Of a stretch of DNA of 64,000 nucleotides, positions 8,963 through 17,915 are shown one piece after another. The notes under the pieces are model-generated. The model worked only from the letters and a program-made list of their open reading frames with translations. It had not been told where the DNA came from and made no database searches. How positions within the stretch are numbered: the first letter of the stretch is position 1; every line of letters begins with the position of its first letter. Made by a program: the position numbers and the translations under genes. The DNA is from an uncultured Prevotella sp. (GTDB lineage Bacteria; Bacteroidota; Bacteroidia; Bacteroidales; Bacteroidaceae), in assembly GCA_900541575.1 (NCBI GenBank), contig UQKO01000006.1, positions 1 to 64,000 of the forward strand, read 5' to 3'.

Positions 8963-9078
8963 GGTAGCTCTACCGGACGGCAGTGGTAGCTTTACCGGAC
9001 GGCAGTGGTAGCTTTACCGGACGGCAGTGGTAGCTCTACCGGACGGCAGCGGTAGCTCTACCGGACGGCAGCGGTAGA
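8963..9078. repeat. Five tandem copies of a 22-bp palindromic unit (locus A)
   Basis: Units start at 8963, 8985, 9007, 9029 and 9051, followed by a partial copy at 9073. Each unit reads GGTAGCTYTACC, then GGAC, then GGCAGY. GGTA and TACC within each unit pair, so every unit can fold. The copies differ only at the Y positions. The same 22-bp period and core occur at 35596-35679 and 62378-62465. The array lies in the 528-bp gap between the small membrane gene and the converging GH16 gene. Flanking sequence at 9080-9141, including CATCTGCGGACGG, resembles the flanks of the other loci. Confidence 0.9.
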
Positions 9079-9203
9079 CACTATGTTCTACATCTCCAGA
9101 CGAGATGTCTATCATCTGCGGACGGAGAGACTATGATGAAAGGGGCGGCAAGTCTCATTCTCTAGACTCTCTTCCTGCCCAAATAAGTTTCAGAAAAATA
9201 AGA

Positions 9204-9242
9204 ACAGCGTGTGCTCACCTCTTAGGAGGGAGCGCACGCTGT
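9204..9242 (-). terminator. Terminator of the GH29-GH16 operon
   Basis: The 12-bp stem ACAGCGTGTGCT / AGCGCACGCTGT with one wobble pair is followed on the minus strand by TCTTATTTTTC. It lies 94 bases beyond the GH16 stop codon. Confidence 0.75.
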
Positions 9243-9335
9243 AATTATATATATTCAAGTATTTCTCAAAAGAAAGGATTCTTTCTTTATCTTGTGGGCA
9301 TGTGGTTAGCTATGCTCAGCTTATTGTCAGCCCGC

Positions 9336-12300
9336 TTAGGGAATTACTACTTTCTTACCATTGATTACGTAGATGCCTTGGGGCAGACGTACGTCAACAT
9401 TTCCCTGGATTGTCTGGCTGAATACCTTGCGACCAGAGAGATCGTAGATCGTGGCAAGCGTTTTCTTGGCGGCTACAAGGCGAACTTTACCAGCGCTTAC
9501 GTAGAAGTCGAAGCTTGAAGTAGCGCTTGCGTTGTTTATACCTGTGAGGTCGCCGTTAGCCTTTTGGTATACGCGTACCCAGTCGAACTTGGTTTCGTAA
9601 GTAAAGTTCAAGTCAGGATTTGCAGCCCAACCACCATTACCTACACTCTGATTGAGGATGAGGTAGAAGGGTTTGTCGAACGGCCATTGCAGTTTGTCTA
9701 GATCGTCTTGGGTGGTAGACTTAGCGTAAGAGAATACTTGCTTACCATCTACGAACCATTTAAGTATGTCTTCAGTCCATTCTAAGCCATATACGTGGTA
9801 TTCACCAGTGGTAGTAGCAGAAGTTCCACCCTTTTGGGGCTTGCCTGAATTACCCAAACCGCCATCAGCAGCGCCGTTTGCCCAGTGGCTGTGGATGGTG
9901 TGGTAGCTCGTATTCTCGTTGTTGATTTGTTCAAAGATGTCGATTTCACCGCTTGAAGGCCAACCTCCATAAGTTGATTCGTTAGGCATCATCCAGAAAG
10001 CGGGGAAGTTACCAGAGTGGGCAGTTGTTTTCAAACGACCTTCCACCTTACCATAAGTAAAGGTAACTTTATTGGCAGATTCAATGGCACCGCTAATCAT
10101 TTCGAGCTTGTTACCATTGTCGCCTCTCTTTTCGTCGTTAAATTCATTCTTCACACAGCGAAGAACGAGCTTACCATCTTCAATCCAGCCTGTCTTTTCT
10201 TGACCAGCTTTGGTTTGAGCAGTGAAACGCTTCCAAGTGGGATGTGCCCATCCCGAACGGCTCCAATGTGTTTCATTGGGCTGAGTGAAGTCAGCAGTGT
10301 TGAACTCATCGCCAAAAGCAAGCTTGTATTCAGCACCAGCGTCTTCGAATGTTGCGCTCAAGCGTACGTCGCCGTCAACCATTTCAGCAGGAATCGTGCA
10401 AGCACCGTTGGTGAGTTCAACGCTCTCTTCCTTCCACTGCGTTTTGCCATCAACTACGGCTTCACCATCAAGGTTCTTACCATGACGAACCACGATTTCA
10501 GTTGCGTTGTAGTTATCGGCAGCGCCAAAAGCCATTACGCTAATGGGTGAACCTAACAAAGTAGTTTCGGGCATACCCGTGTTATCAGCACCCACGATAG
10601 AACCATTGGTTGTTTGAACATCAAGCTTTACAGTAGGATATTCATCAACTACGTTGAAGTTGAAGTCAACTACATAACCACCATTTTTGTGAATATCGTT
10701 TCCGCCCTTATTATAGCGTCCTGCGGGATCGGGGTCGCTCCAGTCGAGTTTGAAGCGTGCGCGATACTTACCAGTAGGCAAGCCTGCAGGAATCTTGAAC
10801 TGTGGCATAGAGTTGGTCTTGTCGAAGCAACTCGAAGGATTCTCGCCTGCTGCGGCACCATTGCTATTCTTGTTGTTGTAGAAAGCGTATGAAAGCATTT
10901 CGCCATCAAATGCAGGTGTACCATCAGCTTTAACCGCAGTATTGAACACGCCATCACCATCAAGGTCTACGTAGAGGTAGGGGTGCATGTAAGCATTCTT
11001 GTTCGGTGTGTAGTCAATATTAGTGGTAATAACATCTCCTCTCTTAACGTAGATGCTGCGGTTTGTGAAGTCTTGATATACCAACTTCTTATTCGTGGGC
11101 AGAATCTTTTGTGCGTTAGGGTGAGTAGTGGTGTTGAACGAAAGGCTATTCAAAGAGCGTTCTTTTCCGGGTTCACGGTCAATGAGCAAGCTCTTGTCAA
11201 AGTTGAGTGCATACTTTTCAGTGCTTTCCCCTTTGATTGAAACGAAAGTCGGAGTAATGCGCACGTCACCATCAATGTATTCAGCAGGAATTGTGAGCGT
11301 GTTATCCTTAACCATATAGGCAGGAAGTATAACATCGGTGTACTGCGGAGTTTCGTTTACGAGAGAGTCCTTTTCAAGGTTGTAGCCGTGGCGCAAGAAA
11401 ATTTTACCTACCTTAAAGCCATCACCTGGTTTGAACTTAACAGTGTAATCCTTACCGAATGCAATTTCGTGCTTTTCAAAATTCTTACCATCCGTTGTGA
11501 GCATTTCACCGTTAGTACCTTCGGTGTGTTCACCACGCCAAATGTTCACCTTTTCGCCGTGTACGTTGAGGCGAGTATCAATGATAGCACCGCTATTGTG
11601 TATAATGGTGTTGCCATTGCTTGTGTTACCAGCAGGGTCAATGCAGTCCCAGTCTACCTTGTAACGTAAACGATAGAAGCCAGGCTTCAAATCTGAAGGA
11701 ACGGTGAAGTTAGGTAAATTGGTTGTATTTCCTTGTCCTGTACCTTCTCCCTTACTATTCTTTCCTTGATAGTTTGAGAAAGTCATCACGTCGCTCTTGT
11801 CAGCGGGAGTTCCTTGCTCATTGAGTGCATAGTCGAACTTACCGTTGTTGTCGCGGTCAAGGTAAACGTAAGCGTTCATCCAACCACCTTGGTAATTAAC
11901 CGACGTGGTAATTTCGTCTCCAGCTTTGGCCTTCAATGAAGAAGCTAACAAGTCTTGGAACACCAACTTGTTGCTCTGTTGGTTAGTTGACAGACTTTGT
12001 TGGCCATCGCTGCTCTTGAAGTTAACACCGCTTGTGTAGCGACCGTTTTGCTCCTTTGTCGCAGTCTTGTCATAGCTGGTGGGGTAAACACCATACTGAA
12101 TGCTGGGCATAGAAGTATTGTTTACTTCAATGTCGTCAACGTAAACAGCAAAGTCTTGGTCAAGATCGTGTGTTGACTGCAAATCAGGAATAATCAAGAA
12201 GCTGTGGATGTTAACGCCAGGAGCAGAGCTGATGGCAAATACAGCATCACACCATTTGTTCGCTTTTACGCTCGAAATGCAGTTGGCTTCCACCTGTACA

Positions 12301-12722
12301 ACGTCCTTTGATTGGTCAGCGCGGTCGGCACGTTTACCTAAGGCAAAGAGCATAATGTTTCCCGTTTTGGGAGTGTAGATCTTTACATGCACATACTGTG
12401 TTTTGGGAGTAAGTGCAAGGGGTTCTGCTAATTCAACGCGAGCGCCAAAAGTGCTACTACCAAAGCGTGAACGCTGAAAGGCAAGCACCTTGTCTGATTT
12501 ATTACCATTTCCAGTAATTTCGTCAACCACCTTGAAAGGGTTGTCGATTACTTTGATATTGCCATTGAGTTTGTTGGTGCGGAAAGGAGAGTTTTCCCAT
12601 GTATCGAACACACTCACCGAGGCTCCTTTTGTAGCATCGGTCTCAAAGTCGATTACGCTCTGTGCGCTAGCTGTTAAAGGCATGGTGAGCGCAGCAAATG
12701 CTATATATTGTTTAAGTTTCAT
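9336..12722 (-). CDS. Secreted GH16 endo-glycanase with two GEVED-like domains and a sorting-type tail
   Basis: 1128 residues from the ATG at 12722, which gives a clean signal peptide (MKLKQYIAFAALTMPLTASA). After a jelly-roll-like N-terminal domain come two related Bacteroidota beta domains of GEVED type (around residues 210-400 and 560-735), each with an Asp-rich turn (YLDRDNNGKFD, YVDLDGDGVFN). The GH16 catalytic domain spans about 799-1050 with the nucleophile/acid motif GEIDIFEQ at 925-932, E926 and E931 being the catalytic pair. The last 65 residues (IYDLSGRKV ... LPQGIYVINGKKVVI) resemble type IX secretion C-terminal domains. GH16 includes laminarinases, agarases and mucin O-glycanases; the neighbouring fucosidase favours a fucosylated glycan, but specificity is not shown. 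Confidence 0.88.
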   Translation of the reverse strand: MKLKQYIAFAALTMPLTASAQSVIDFETDATKGASVSVFDTWENSPFRTNKLNGNIKVIDNPFKVVDEITGNGNKSDKVLAFQRSRFGSSTFGARVELAEPLALTPKTQYVHVKIYTPKTGNIMLFALGKRADRADQSKDVVQVEANCISSVKANKWCDAVFAISSAPGVNIHSFLIIPDLQSTHDLDQDFAVYVDDIEVNNTSMPSIQYGVYPTSYDKTATKEQNGRYTSGVNFKSSDGQQSLSTNQQSNKLVFQDLLASSLKAKAGDEITTSVNYQGGWMNAYVYLDRDNNGKFDYALNEQGTPADKSDVMTFSNYQGKNSKGEGTGQGNTTNLPNFTVPSDLKPGFYRLRYKVDWDCIDPAGNTSNGNTIIHNSGAIIDTRLNVHGEKVNIWRGEHTEGTNGEMLTTDGKNFEKHEIAFGKDYTVKFKPGDGFKVGKIFLRHGYNLEKDSLVNETPQYTDVILPAYMVKDNTLTIPAEYIDGDVRITPTFVSIKGESTEKYALNFDKSLLIDREPGKERSLNSLSFNTTTHPNAQKILPTNKKLVYQDFTNRSIYVKRGDVITTNIDYTPNKNAYMHPYLYVDLDGDGVFNTAVKADGTPAFDGEMLSYAFYNNKNSNGAAAGENPSSCFDKTNSMPQFKIPAGLPTGKYRARFKLDWSDPDPAGRYNKGGNDIHKNGGYVVDFNFNVVDEYPTVKLDVQTTNGSIVGADNTGMPETTLLGSPISVMAFGAADNYNATEIVVRHGKNLDGEAVVDGKTQWKEESVELTNGACTIPAEMVDGDVRLSATFEDAGAEYKLAFGDEFNTADFTQPNETHWSRSGWAHPTWKRFTAQTKAGQEKTGWIEDGKLVLRCVKNEFNDEKRGDNGNKLEMISGAIESANKVTFTYGKVEGRLKTTAHSGNFPAFWMMPNESTYGGWPSSGEIDIFEQINNENTSYHTIHSHWANGAADGGLGNSGKPQKGGTSATTTGEYHVYGLEWTEDILKWFVDGKQVFSYAKSTTQDDLDKLQWPFDKPFYLILNQSVGNGGWAANPDLNFTYETKFDWVRVYQKANGDLTGINNASATSSFDFYVSAGKVRLVAAKKTLATIYDLSGRKVFSQTIQGNVDVRLPQGIYVINGKKVVIP

Positions 12723-12744
12723 TGTAAATCGTCGAAGATTAAGA

Positions 12745-14340
12745 TTAGAAGATAGAAAGGGTGTGGAGCGTAGGACAAGCACGGCTGTCAGTAATCTTAA
12801 TGCGTACATACTTAGCCTTAGTGCCAGCGTCGTAGCTGTTTTCAACATCTCCATTCAGAGGAATAATACGTTTGTAACCCACTGTGGTAGTTTGAACGTT
12901 GCTTGCCTTTCTTGTCCAAGTGTTACCGTCGGTGCTGGTTTCGATAGTGAAGCCCTTAATGCGCTGACCTAACTGAATGTACTCTTGCATCATAACGTAG
13001 TGAAGCGTCTTTTCTTGAGGCAAAGTGACGGTGATTGTGATGTCCGATTTTTTGCCATCGGGAGCAGCCCAATAAGTGTCGATGTTGCCATCAATCATGT
13101 TGTCTGCCTTGTACGTCTTAGTAGCACCATCGGTACGTGTAGCAGTGGCTTCAATCTTTACACCAGCTTCGCGTGCAAAGTCATTGCCTAGACGATCCTT
13201 GAGCATTTGGCCCAATTCTTTAAGGTTCTTAACGTCAGCATCGGGCAAAACACCAGCTTTGTTCGGTGGAAAGTTCAAAATTAGTGTAGCATTACGACCT
13301 ACCGTCTTAAGGTAGGTACTGAACATCTTTGCTGCCGTATTGCAAGTCTCTCCGTCATGGTAGAACCAACCTTTACTTGTTGCTTTTGCATCGCTTTCGC
13401 CAGGGAACCATTTCCAAGCATTTTCGTTACCGCTTGTGCCATCACCCATTGACCAGCAAGTTTCGCCTGCCCAGCCGGCTTCGTTACCAATCCAACGTGC
13501 TTCGCCACCTACACCCCAAAGGATGATGTTGGGACACATTTGGTGAATTTTGTCGCGAAGATTAGGAATGTCATAATAGCGGTTGGCATTGTCAATGGTA
13601 CGATAGCCAGTTTTCTTAACGACATTGCCATTCTTGTCAGTTTCTTCAGGGTTGTTGTAGTCACCACCGTAGTAGCCAGCGTGGTCACCACCCGTAGCAC
13701 CGTCAAACCACATTTCAAATTGGTCAGCACCATATTTTGCAATTTCTTCGCACTGGGGGAGGAACACCTTCTTTGCGTAGTCATCTGTATAGAATCCGTC
13801 TTCTTTATTTTTAAGACCCCACCACTTGCTGCTAAGGTCCCAAGGAGAGATGTAGAAACCATACTTCAAACCAAGTTCTTGGGCAGCTTTTGCAAAGTCG
13901 CGAGGAATGTTCGTGTCTTTACCAAATTGGTTACCAGCATTCTTTACGCTGTGTTCAGTTGTTGCGGTAGGCCAAAGGCAGAAACCATCGTGGTGCTTAA
14001 CAACTGCAATACCGCCCTTCATGCCACCAGCTTTAATAGCTTCGAGCCATTGTTTGGGATTGGGTGCTTGTGTGGGAGCAAACTGGCTTTCAGCTTCAGC
14101 ACCGCTACCCCATTCCTCGTTGGTATAAGTGTTCATACCATAGTGGAAGAAGGCATAAAATTCAGTTTGGTTCCATTTCAGTTGGCGTGCTGAAGGAACA
14201 GGGAATACAGGACGCGGTTCGTTCTCCGACATATCGGGAGTCGTAGCGTCCAACGTGAGTTCGGGCGCTTGTGCTTTAACAGTAGAGGGAAGACCCGCTG
14301 CTAAGCAAAGTGCCGAGAGCATGATGGTAATCTTTTTCAT
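12745..14340 (-). CDS. Secreted alpha-L-fucosidase, GH29, with C-terminal F5/8C domain
   Basis: 531 residues with a signal peptide (MKKITIMLSALCLAAGLPSTVKA). The GH29 barrel shows WNQTEFYAFFHYGMNTYT near the start, VVKHHDGFCLWPT, GFYISPWD and the nucleophile motif MWFDGATG, with D213 as nucleophile. Residues about 395-531 form a discoidin/CBM32-like domain (MIDGNIDTYWAAPDG ... YVRIKITDS). It would release alpha-linked fucose in the periplasm or outside. It lies 22 bases upstream of the GH16 gene and is surely co-transcribed with it. Confidence 0.92.
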   Translation of the reverse strand: MKKITIMLSALCLAAGLPSTVKAQAPELTLDATTPDMSENEPRPVFPVPSARQLKWNQTEFYAFFHYGMNTYTNEEWGSGAEAESQFAPTQAPNPKQWLEAIKAGGMKGGIAVVKHHDGFCLWPTATTEHSVKNAGNQFGKDTNIPRDFAKAAQELGLKYGFYISPWDLSSKWWGLKNKEDGFYTDDYAKKVFLPQCEEIAKYGADQFEMWFDGATGGDHAGYYGGDYNNPEETDKNGNVVKKTGYRTIDNANRYYDIPNLRDKIHQMCPNIILWGVGGEARWIGNEAGWAGETCWSMGDGTSGNENAWKWFPGESDAKATSKGWFYHDGETCNTAAKMFSTYLKTVGRNATLILNFPPNKAGVLPDADVKNLKELGQMLKDRLGNDFAREAGVKIEATATRTDGATKTYKADNMIDGNIDTYWAAPDGKKSDITITVTLPQEKTLHYVMMQEYIQLGQRIKGFTIETSTDGNTWTRKASNVQTTTVGYKRIIPLNGDVENSYDAGTKAKYVRIKITDSRACPTLHTLSIF

Positions 14341-14470
14341 ACGAAAGATAGATTAGGATTTGTAATGTCTTTTCGCTATTTTAGGGTAGAGAAGAAGACC
14401 TTAAGGTATGTAGAATGATGATTATTTGTGTCGATAAAAAAACTTACGGAATGGAAAGCTTACCAATGAC

Positions 14471-14950
14471 TTAAATGGGATAATTCAAGTTCTCCTCGGT
14501 AGCACAATTCAGCGTTTCGTGTAGATATTTTTGGGCTTCGTATCGTGCCATGGGCAAGTCTTGTAACAAATAGTTTCCGCAGTCGCGTTCTGTTGCTCCT
14601 GGAATGTCGCCTTCATAATTGGCTATAAAGGCAAAGGTGCGTTGCATGAGAGGAAGAATGTCGCGGCTTGTTAAGTCGCCTCTTACGATGAGATAATTGC
14701 CCGTGAGGCATCCCATCGGTCCCCAGTATACGATGCGGTCTTTCCATTCTGCATCATTGCGCAGGTAAGTGGCTGCCAAGTGCTCTATCGTGTGGATTGC
14801 GCCTGGATGAAGGGCAGGCTCACGATTGGGAAGTTTCATACGTACATCAAAGGTGGTCACAACTTCGGTGCCTATCTGGTCCTTACGGCTCACGTAGATG
14901 CCGCGATGGAGGCGAGTATGGTCTATTGTAAAACTAGGTATTTTATCCAT
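14471..14950 (-). CDS. luxS: S-ribosylhomocysteine lyase
   Basis: 159 residues, full length for LuxS. The metal ligands are visible as HTIEH (near residues 53-57) and the cysteine of DCGNYL near the C-terminus, and the catalytic cysteine lies in GPMGCLTG. It splits S-ribosylhomocysteine into homocysteine and DPD, the AI-2 precursor. It lies 14 bases after the nucleosidase gene, which makes its substrate. Confidence 0.97.
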   Translation of the reverse strand: MDKIPSFTIDHTRLHRGIYVSRKDQIGTEVVTTFDVRMKLPNREPALHPGAIHTIEHLAATYLRNDAEWKDRIVYWGPMGCLTGNYLIVRGDLTSRDILPLMQRTFAFIANYEGDIPGATERDCGNYLLQDLPMARYEAQKYLHETLNCATEENLNYPI

Positions 14951-14964
14951 GCAAATTCAGAGTG

Positions 14965-15660
14965 CTAGTTGTTGGTCAATGCTTCGAGCAAGGCTTTTGT
15001 CACGCCAAAGGAACGATCGGCCATGGTTTCCCAAAAGTTCTGATATTGGTCAAAATGCTTTTCTGCTCCTGGGGTATCGCTGATGATGCGGAAGCTGAGG
15101 AATGGCACACTATAAAGGTAGCATACTTGTGAGAGGGCTCCACTTTCCATATCTACAGCTAATCCGTCGGGATAGCGCTTCTTGATTCGGTTGAGTTGTG
15201 TACGATCGGTGATGAATTGGTCGCCACTGCATATCAATCCACTGTGTAGGTGAATTTCTTCAGGCTTAATGCTTAGTGCCGCTTGGAGCAACGAGGGGGC
15301 AGCTTCGTAGTAAAGTGGCAAACCTTGCACTTGTCCGAGCTCGGATTCTGGTCCGCAGTCGACATCGTGATATGCCACGCGACTACCTGCCACTACATCC
15401 ATTACGCCCAATTTGGGGTCAATACCTCCCGCTACACCCGTATTAATCAATGCATCGGGATGGTAGCGATGAATAAGCTCTACGGCGCCAACGGCTGCAT
15501 TCACCTTGCCGATGCCACTTTCCATCAGCACTAGGTGCTTGCCATGGAGTTCTCCTTCTACGAAAGAGAATCTTCCATCGCTCGTATGCTTCACATCGGA
15601 AAGCAGAGCTACAATTTGCTCGTGTTCCTTGTGCATCGCATTGATGATAGCTATAGTCAT
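14965..15660 (-). CDS. mtnN: 5'-methylthioadenosine/S-adenosylhomocysteine nucleosidase
   Basis: 231 residues from the ATG at 15660 (MTIAIINAMHKEHEQI); the open frame continues upstream but that part lacks family similarity. Family marks are the opening IINAMHKE, INTGVAGGI, SGDQFI and VDMESGALSQVCY with the catalytic aspartate region SDTPG. It removes adenine from SAH and MTA. Together with luxS it forms the complete two-step AI-2 / activated-methyl-cycle operon. Confidence 0.95.
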   Translation of the reverse strand: MTIAIINAMHKEHEQIVALLSDVKHTSDGRFSFVEGELHGKHLVLMESGIGKVNAAVGAVELIHRYHPDALINTGVAGGIDPKLGVMDVVAGSRVAYHDVDCGPESELGQVQGLPLYYEAAPSLLQAALSIKPEEIHLHSGLICSGDQFITDRTQLNRIKKRYPDGLAVDMESGALSQVCYLYSVPFLSFRIISDTPGAEKHFDQYQNFWETMADRSFGVTKALLEALTNN

Positions 15661-15694
15661 TGTATTAGTTTTGTCGTTTAAACGTGCTTCGTTG

Positions 15695-15703
15695 GCAAAG
15701 TTA
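15695..15703 (-). promoter_or_regulatory. Possible -7 element for mtnN-luxS
   Basis: On the minus strand this reads TAACTTTGC, matching TAnnTTTG, 35 bases before the mtnN ATG. No exact TTTG is found 20 bases upstream. Confidence 0.45.
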
Positions 15704-15791
15704 ATGAATTTTTGATGTATATTAAAGTGAAATACAAAGATTTTCAACACTATTTCAATAATGGCAGACAGGCTATGTGGCAATGTTGTTT

Positions 15792-15873
15792 AGGGCATTG
15801 AACTCCGACCGAAGGACACACTTTATAATGTTACATCTGAGGACGGCATATAATTCACTTTTTCTATCAGCCA
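15792..15873 (+). repeat. Partial copy of the dispersed palindromic element (locus D)
   Basis: This stretch aligns with the outer flank of locus C read on its minus strand: GGGCATTGAAC, then ACATCTGAGGACGG, then CATATAATTCACTTTTTCT match GGGCGTTGAAC, ACATCTACGGACAA and CATATAAGTCACTCTTCTC in the same order and spacing. The 22-bp repeat core itself is absent. Confidence 0.55.
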
Positions 15874-15924
15874 GCTAGAAAAAGGCGATGAACTGAAAAT
15901 GCGAAGGGGTGTGTATAAACACAA

Positions 15925-15957
15925 AAATCCTCCTCGGCCTGGGGCTGAGGAGGATTT
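15925..15957 (-). terminator. Terminator of the TPR gene
   Basis: Stem AAATCCTCCTCGGC / GCTGAGGAGGATTT with one G-T pair and a five-base loop. On the minus strand it is followed by TTTGTG. It lies 108 bases after the TPR stop codon. Confidence 0.8.
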
Positions 15958-16064
15958 CTAAGTGAAATATTTGAGTACGTTGTCGAAACGCACTTAGACT
16001 TTTTGAGAATACATACGCAGCGTTACGGAGAATACACACGTGATGTATTTTATAATCGATTTGA

Positions 16065-17657
16065 TTACAACGTCTTGAGGTGCTCGAAAGCGGCTTTTAC
16101 GAAGTTGTCTTCGGGGTTGATTTCCTTAGCAATAGTAGCATACTTCGTAGCTTCTGCCTTGTTGGGGGTGGCGATGCTTACGTAGTAGAAGAAAAGGTAA
16201 CGACAGGCTTCGAAACGTGCGTTCTTGGCTTGGGGTTTGTCCTTGAGAGCTTCTTCCTGACTAGCTTCGAGGGCCTTGATGTAGTAGTCGCGTACAACGT
16301 CGAGCGGCTTATTGTTGTCGGTGTTGTTGAGGCGAGCCAATTGTTGGTATGCAAGTACTTTGGGAAGGTTGTTTGTGGTCTCTGTAGAGAGCACAGTCTT
16401 GAATGCTTCGTTGGCCTTGTTGAAGTATTCTTGCTTCTTCTCGGGAGTGTTGTCCTTCTGCTGGTAAGCAGCGAGGAATTTGGTACCGAGGAGGTAACGG
16501 TCGGAGATGTCGGCCTTGTCGCCCAAGAGACCGAGGTACTTCTCAAAGGCTGCGATACCCTGCTCTGCCTGTTTGTTGCGAATGTAGAGGTTGGAGATCT
16601 CGTAGTAGTAAGAACCGCGCTTGTTCTTATTCTCTTCAATCTTCTTTTCGTCAGTGATAGAGGGAGCCTTGTCTTCGAGATCCTTTACAGCGAGTTCGTA
16701 GTACTTGATGGCTTCGGGCATGTTGCCTTGCTCCTTGCAGAGCTTGGCAGCGAAGTCGTAGTCCATGTAGAAGTATACGGAGTCGGCGAACTGCTTGTTC
16801 TTGATATATGATGAGGCTGTGTCGGCGGCAGCGAGAGCGCCTTCATAGTCCATAGAAGTCTCTACCTTATTAAACTTGGCAAAGAACTCCATACGGGGAA
16901 TCAATATATCGTTGGGAGCGAGAGGCTTCAATACATCGGCAATTTCAATCATCTTGTCGAGGTTGGTCTCGTCTTTGGCTGACATTGAGAAGAGTGCCTG
17001 AAGGTAGCTTTCGCAAGAGGCAATGTCGATCTTACCAGCTTCCTTGGGAGTGGCAGCGTAGTAAGCGGCATAGCTCTTGATGGCTTCGGCATAGTTGTCG
17101 AGCTTATAGTAGATATCGCCCAATTCTTTGTCGGCATCGGTGTAAGAGGGATCGGCTGTCTTGATGCGGTTGAGATAGTCGATAGCTGCGTGAGGGTTCA
17201 CGTTCTTATAAACGAAAGCATTGCGCTTGAGGGCTGCGATGTTGTTTTCGTCAATAGCAAGAACTTCATCGAAACGTCCACCAGCTTCGCCCCATTTTTG
17301 AGCCTTCATGAAGACTTCGCCAGAGAACATAAGTCCGGGGATGTAGTCGGGAGCAAGAGTGTAAACATCCTTTGCACACATGCTAGCAGCGGGGTAGTTG
17401 TCGTGCTCAAGGAAGTAAGTACCTACGGCTACGAGATCTTCTTTGTTCTTTCTGATTTTCTTTGAAAGATTCATGTAAATCTTATTGGCCTTGTCGGGAT
17501 CCTCCATATTGAGTTCTACCACCTGTTCAGCCAATTGCTGATATTCGGGGTTGAGGGGAGGACAATCGTAGGAACGAGAAGTCTGAGCCTGTGCTCCGTT
17601 CATGCCCATGGCAAGCAGGGCTGACAATGCTACGGCGCGGAAAAAGTTCTTTTTCAT
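16065..17657 (-). CDS. Secreted tetratricopeptide-repeat protein
   Basis: 530 residues with a signal peptide (MKKNFFRAVALSALLAMGMNGAQA). The rest is helical with TPR-like repeats: for example YPAASMCAKDVYTLAPDY, DEVLAIDENNIAALKRNAF and LGDIYYKLDNYAEAIKSY. No enzymatic motif is present. The family regularly lies downstream of exbB-exbD-exbD-tonB and a PstS-like lipoprotein in Bacteroidales, which suggests a link with the TonB machinery, but the function is unknown. Confidence 0.88.
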   Translation of the reverse strand: MKKNFFRAVALSALLAMGMNGAQAQTSRSYDCPPLNPEYQQLAEQVVELNMEDPDKANKIYMNLSKKIRKNKEDLVAVGTYFLEHDNYPAASMCAKDVYTLAPDYIPGLMFSGEVFMKAQKWGEAGGRFDEVLAIDENNIAALKRNAFVYKNVNPHAAIDYLNRIKTADPSYTDADKELGDIYYKLDNYAEAIKSYAAYYAATPKEAGKIDIASCESYLQALFSMSAKDETNLDKMIEIADVLKPLAPNDILIPRMEFFAKFNKVETSMDYEGALAAADTASSYIKNKQFADSVYFYMDYDFAAKLCKEQGNMPEAIKYYELAVKDLEDKAPSITDEKKIEENKNKRGSYYYEISNLYIRNKQAEQGIAAFEKYLGLLGDKADISDRYLLGTKFLAAYQQKDNTPEKKQEYFNKANEAFKTVLSTETTNNLPKVLAYQQLARLNNTDNNKPLDVVRDYYIKALEASQEEALKDKPQAKNARFEACRYLFFYYVSIATPNKAEATKYATIAKEINPEDNFVKAAFEHLKTL

Positions 17658-17792
17658 ATCTGGTTTTCTTTTATTGTTCTATTATTGTATGGTTGATTAC
17701 ATGGCCTCTAAGCAGAGGTTGTGCTAACGCAAAAAAGCGTTGCTTCTGTAGCTTTGTGCAATGAGGTATAGTCTCTTATGCGCAAAAACTTT

Positions 17793-17801
17793 GCAAATAT
17801 A
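17793..17801 (-). promoter_or_regulatory. Possible -7 element upstream of the TPR gene
   Basis: Minus-strand TATATTTGC fits TAnnTTTG. It lies 136 bases before the TPR start, between that gene and the PstS-like gene. No matching -33 TTTG was found. A small hairpin with TAACGC / GCGTTG around an A6 loop lies nearby at about 17725-17742. Confidence 0.35.
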
Positions 17802-17915
17802 GCAATTATTCGAGACAGGTGTATGCTTTTGGACTTAAATTATTGCATTTGGTTGTTACAGAAGCGTGAAATGTATCAGCAAGGCATGGCTGGTGTGCTT
17901 TCTGTGTAGCGTAGT

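Larger units (their letters stand above)
15661..16064. other. Intergenic region between mtnN and the TPR gene
   Basis: 404 bases without a credible gene. It holds a possible mtnN promoter, the partial dispersed element at 15792-15873 and the TPR-gene terminator. Nothing else was recognised. Confidence 0.7.

Noticed and set aside
8963..9078. CRISPR array
   Set aside because: The 22-bp units are directly adjacent with no spacers, and no cas genes are present.
10017..14193. Long plus-strand frames opposite the GH16 and GH29 genes
   Set aside because: They are shadows of well-supported glycosidase genes.
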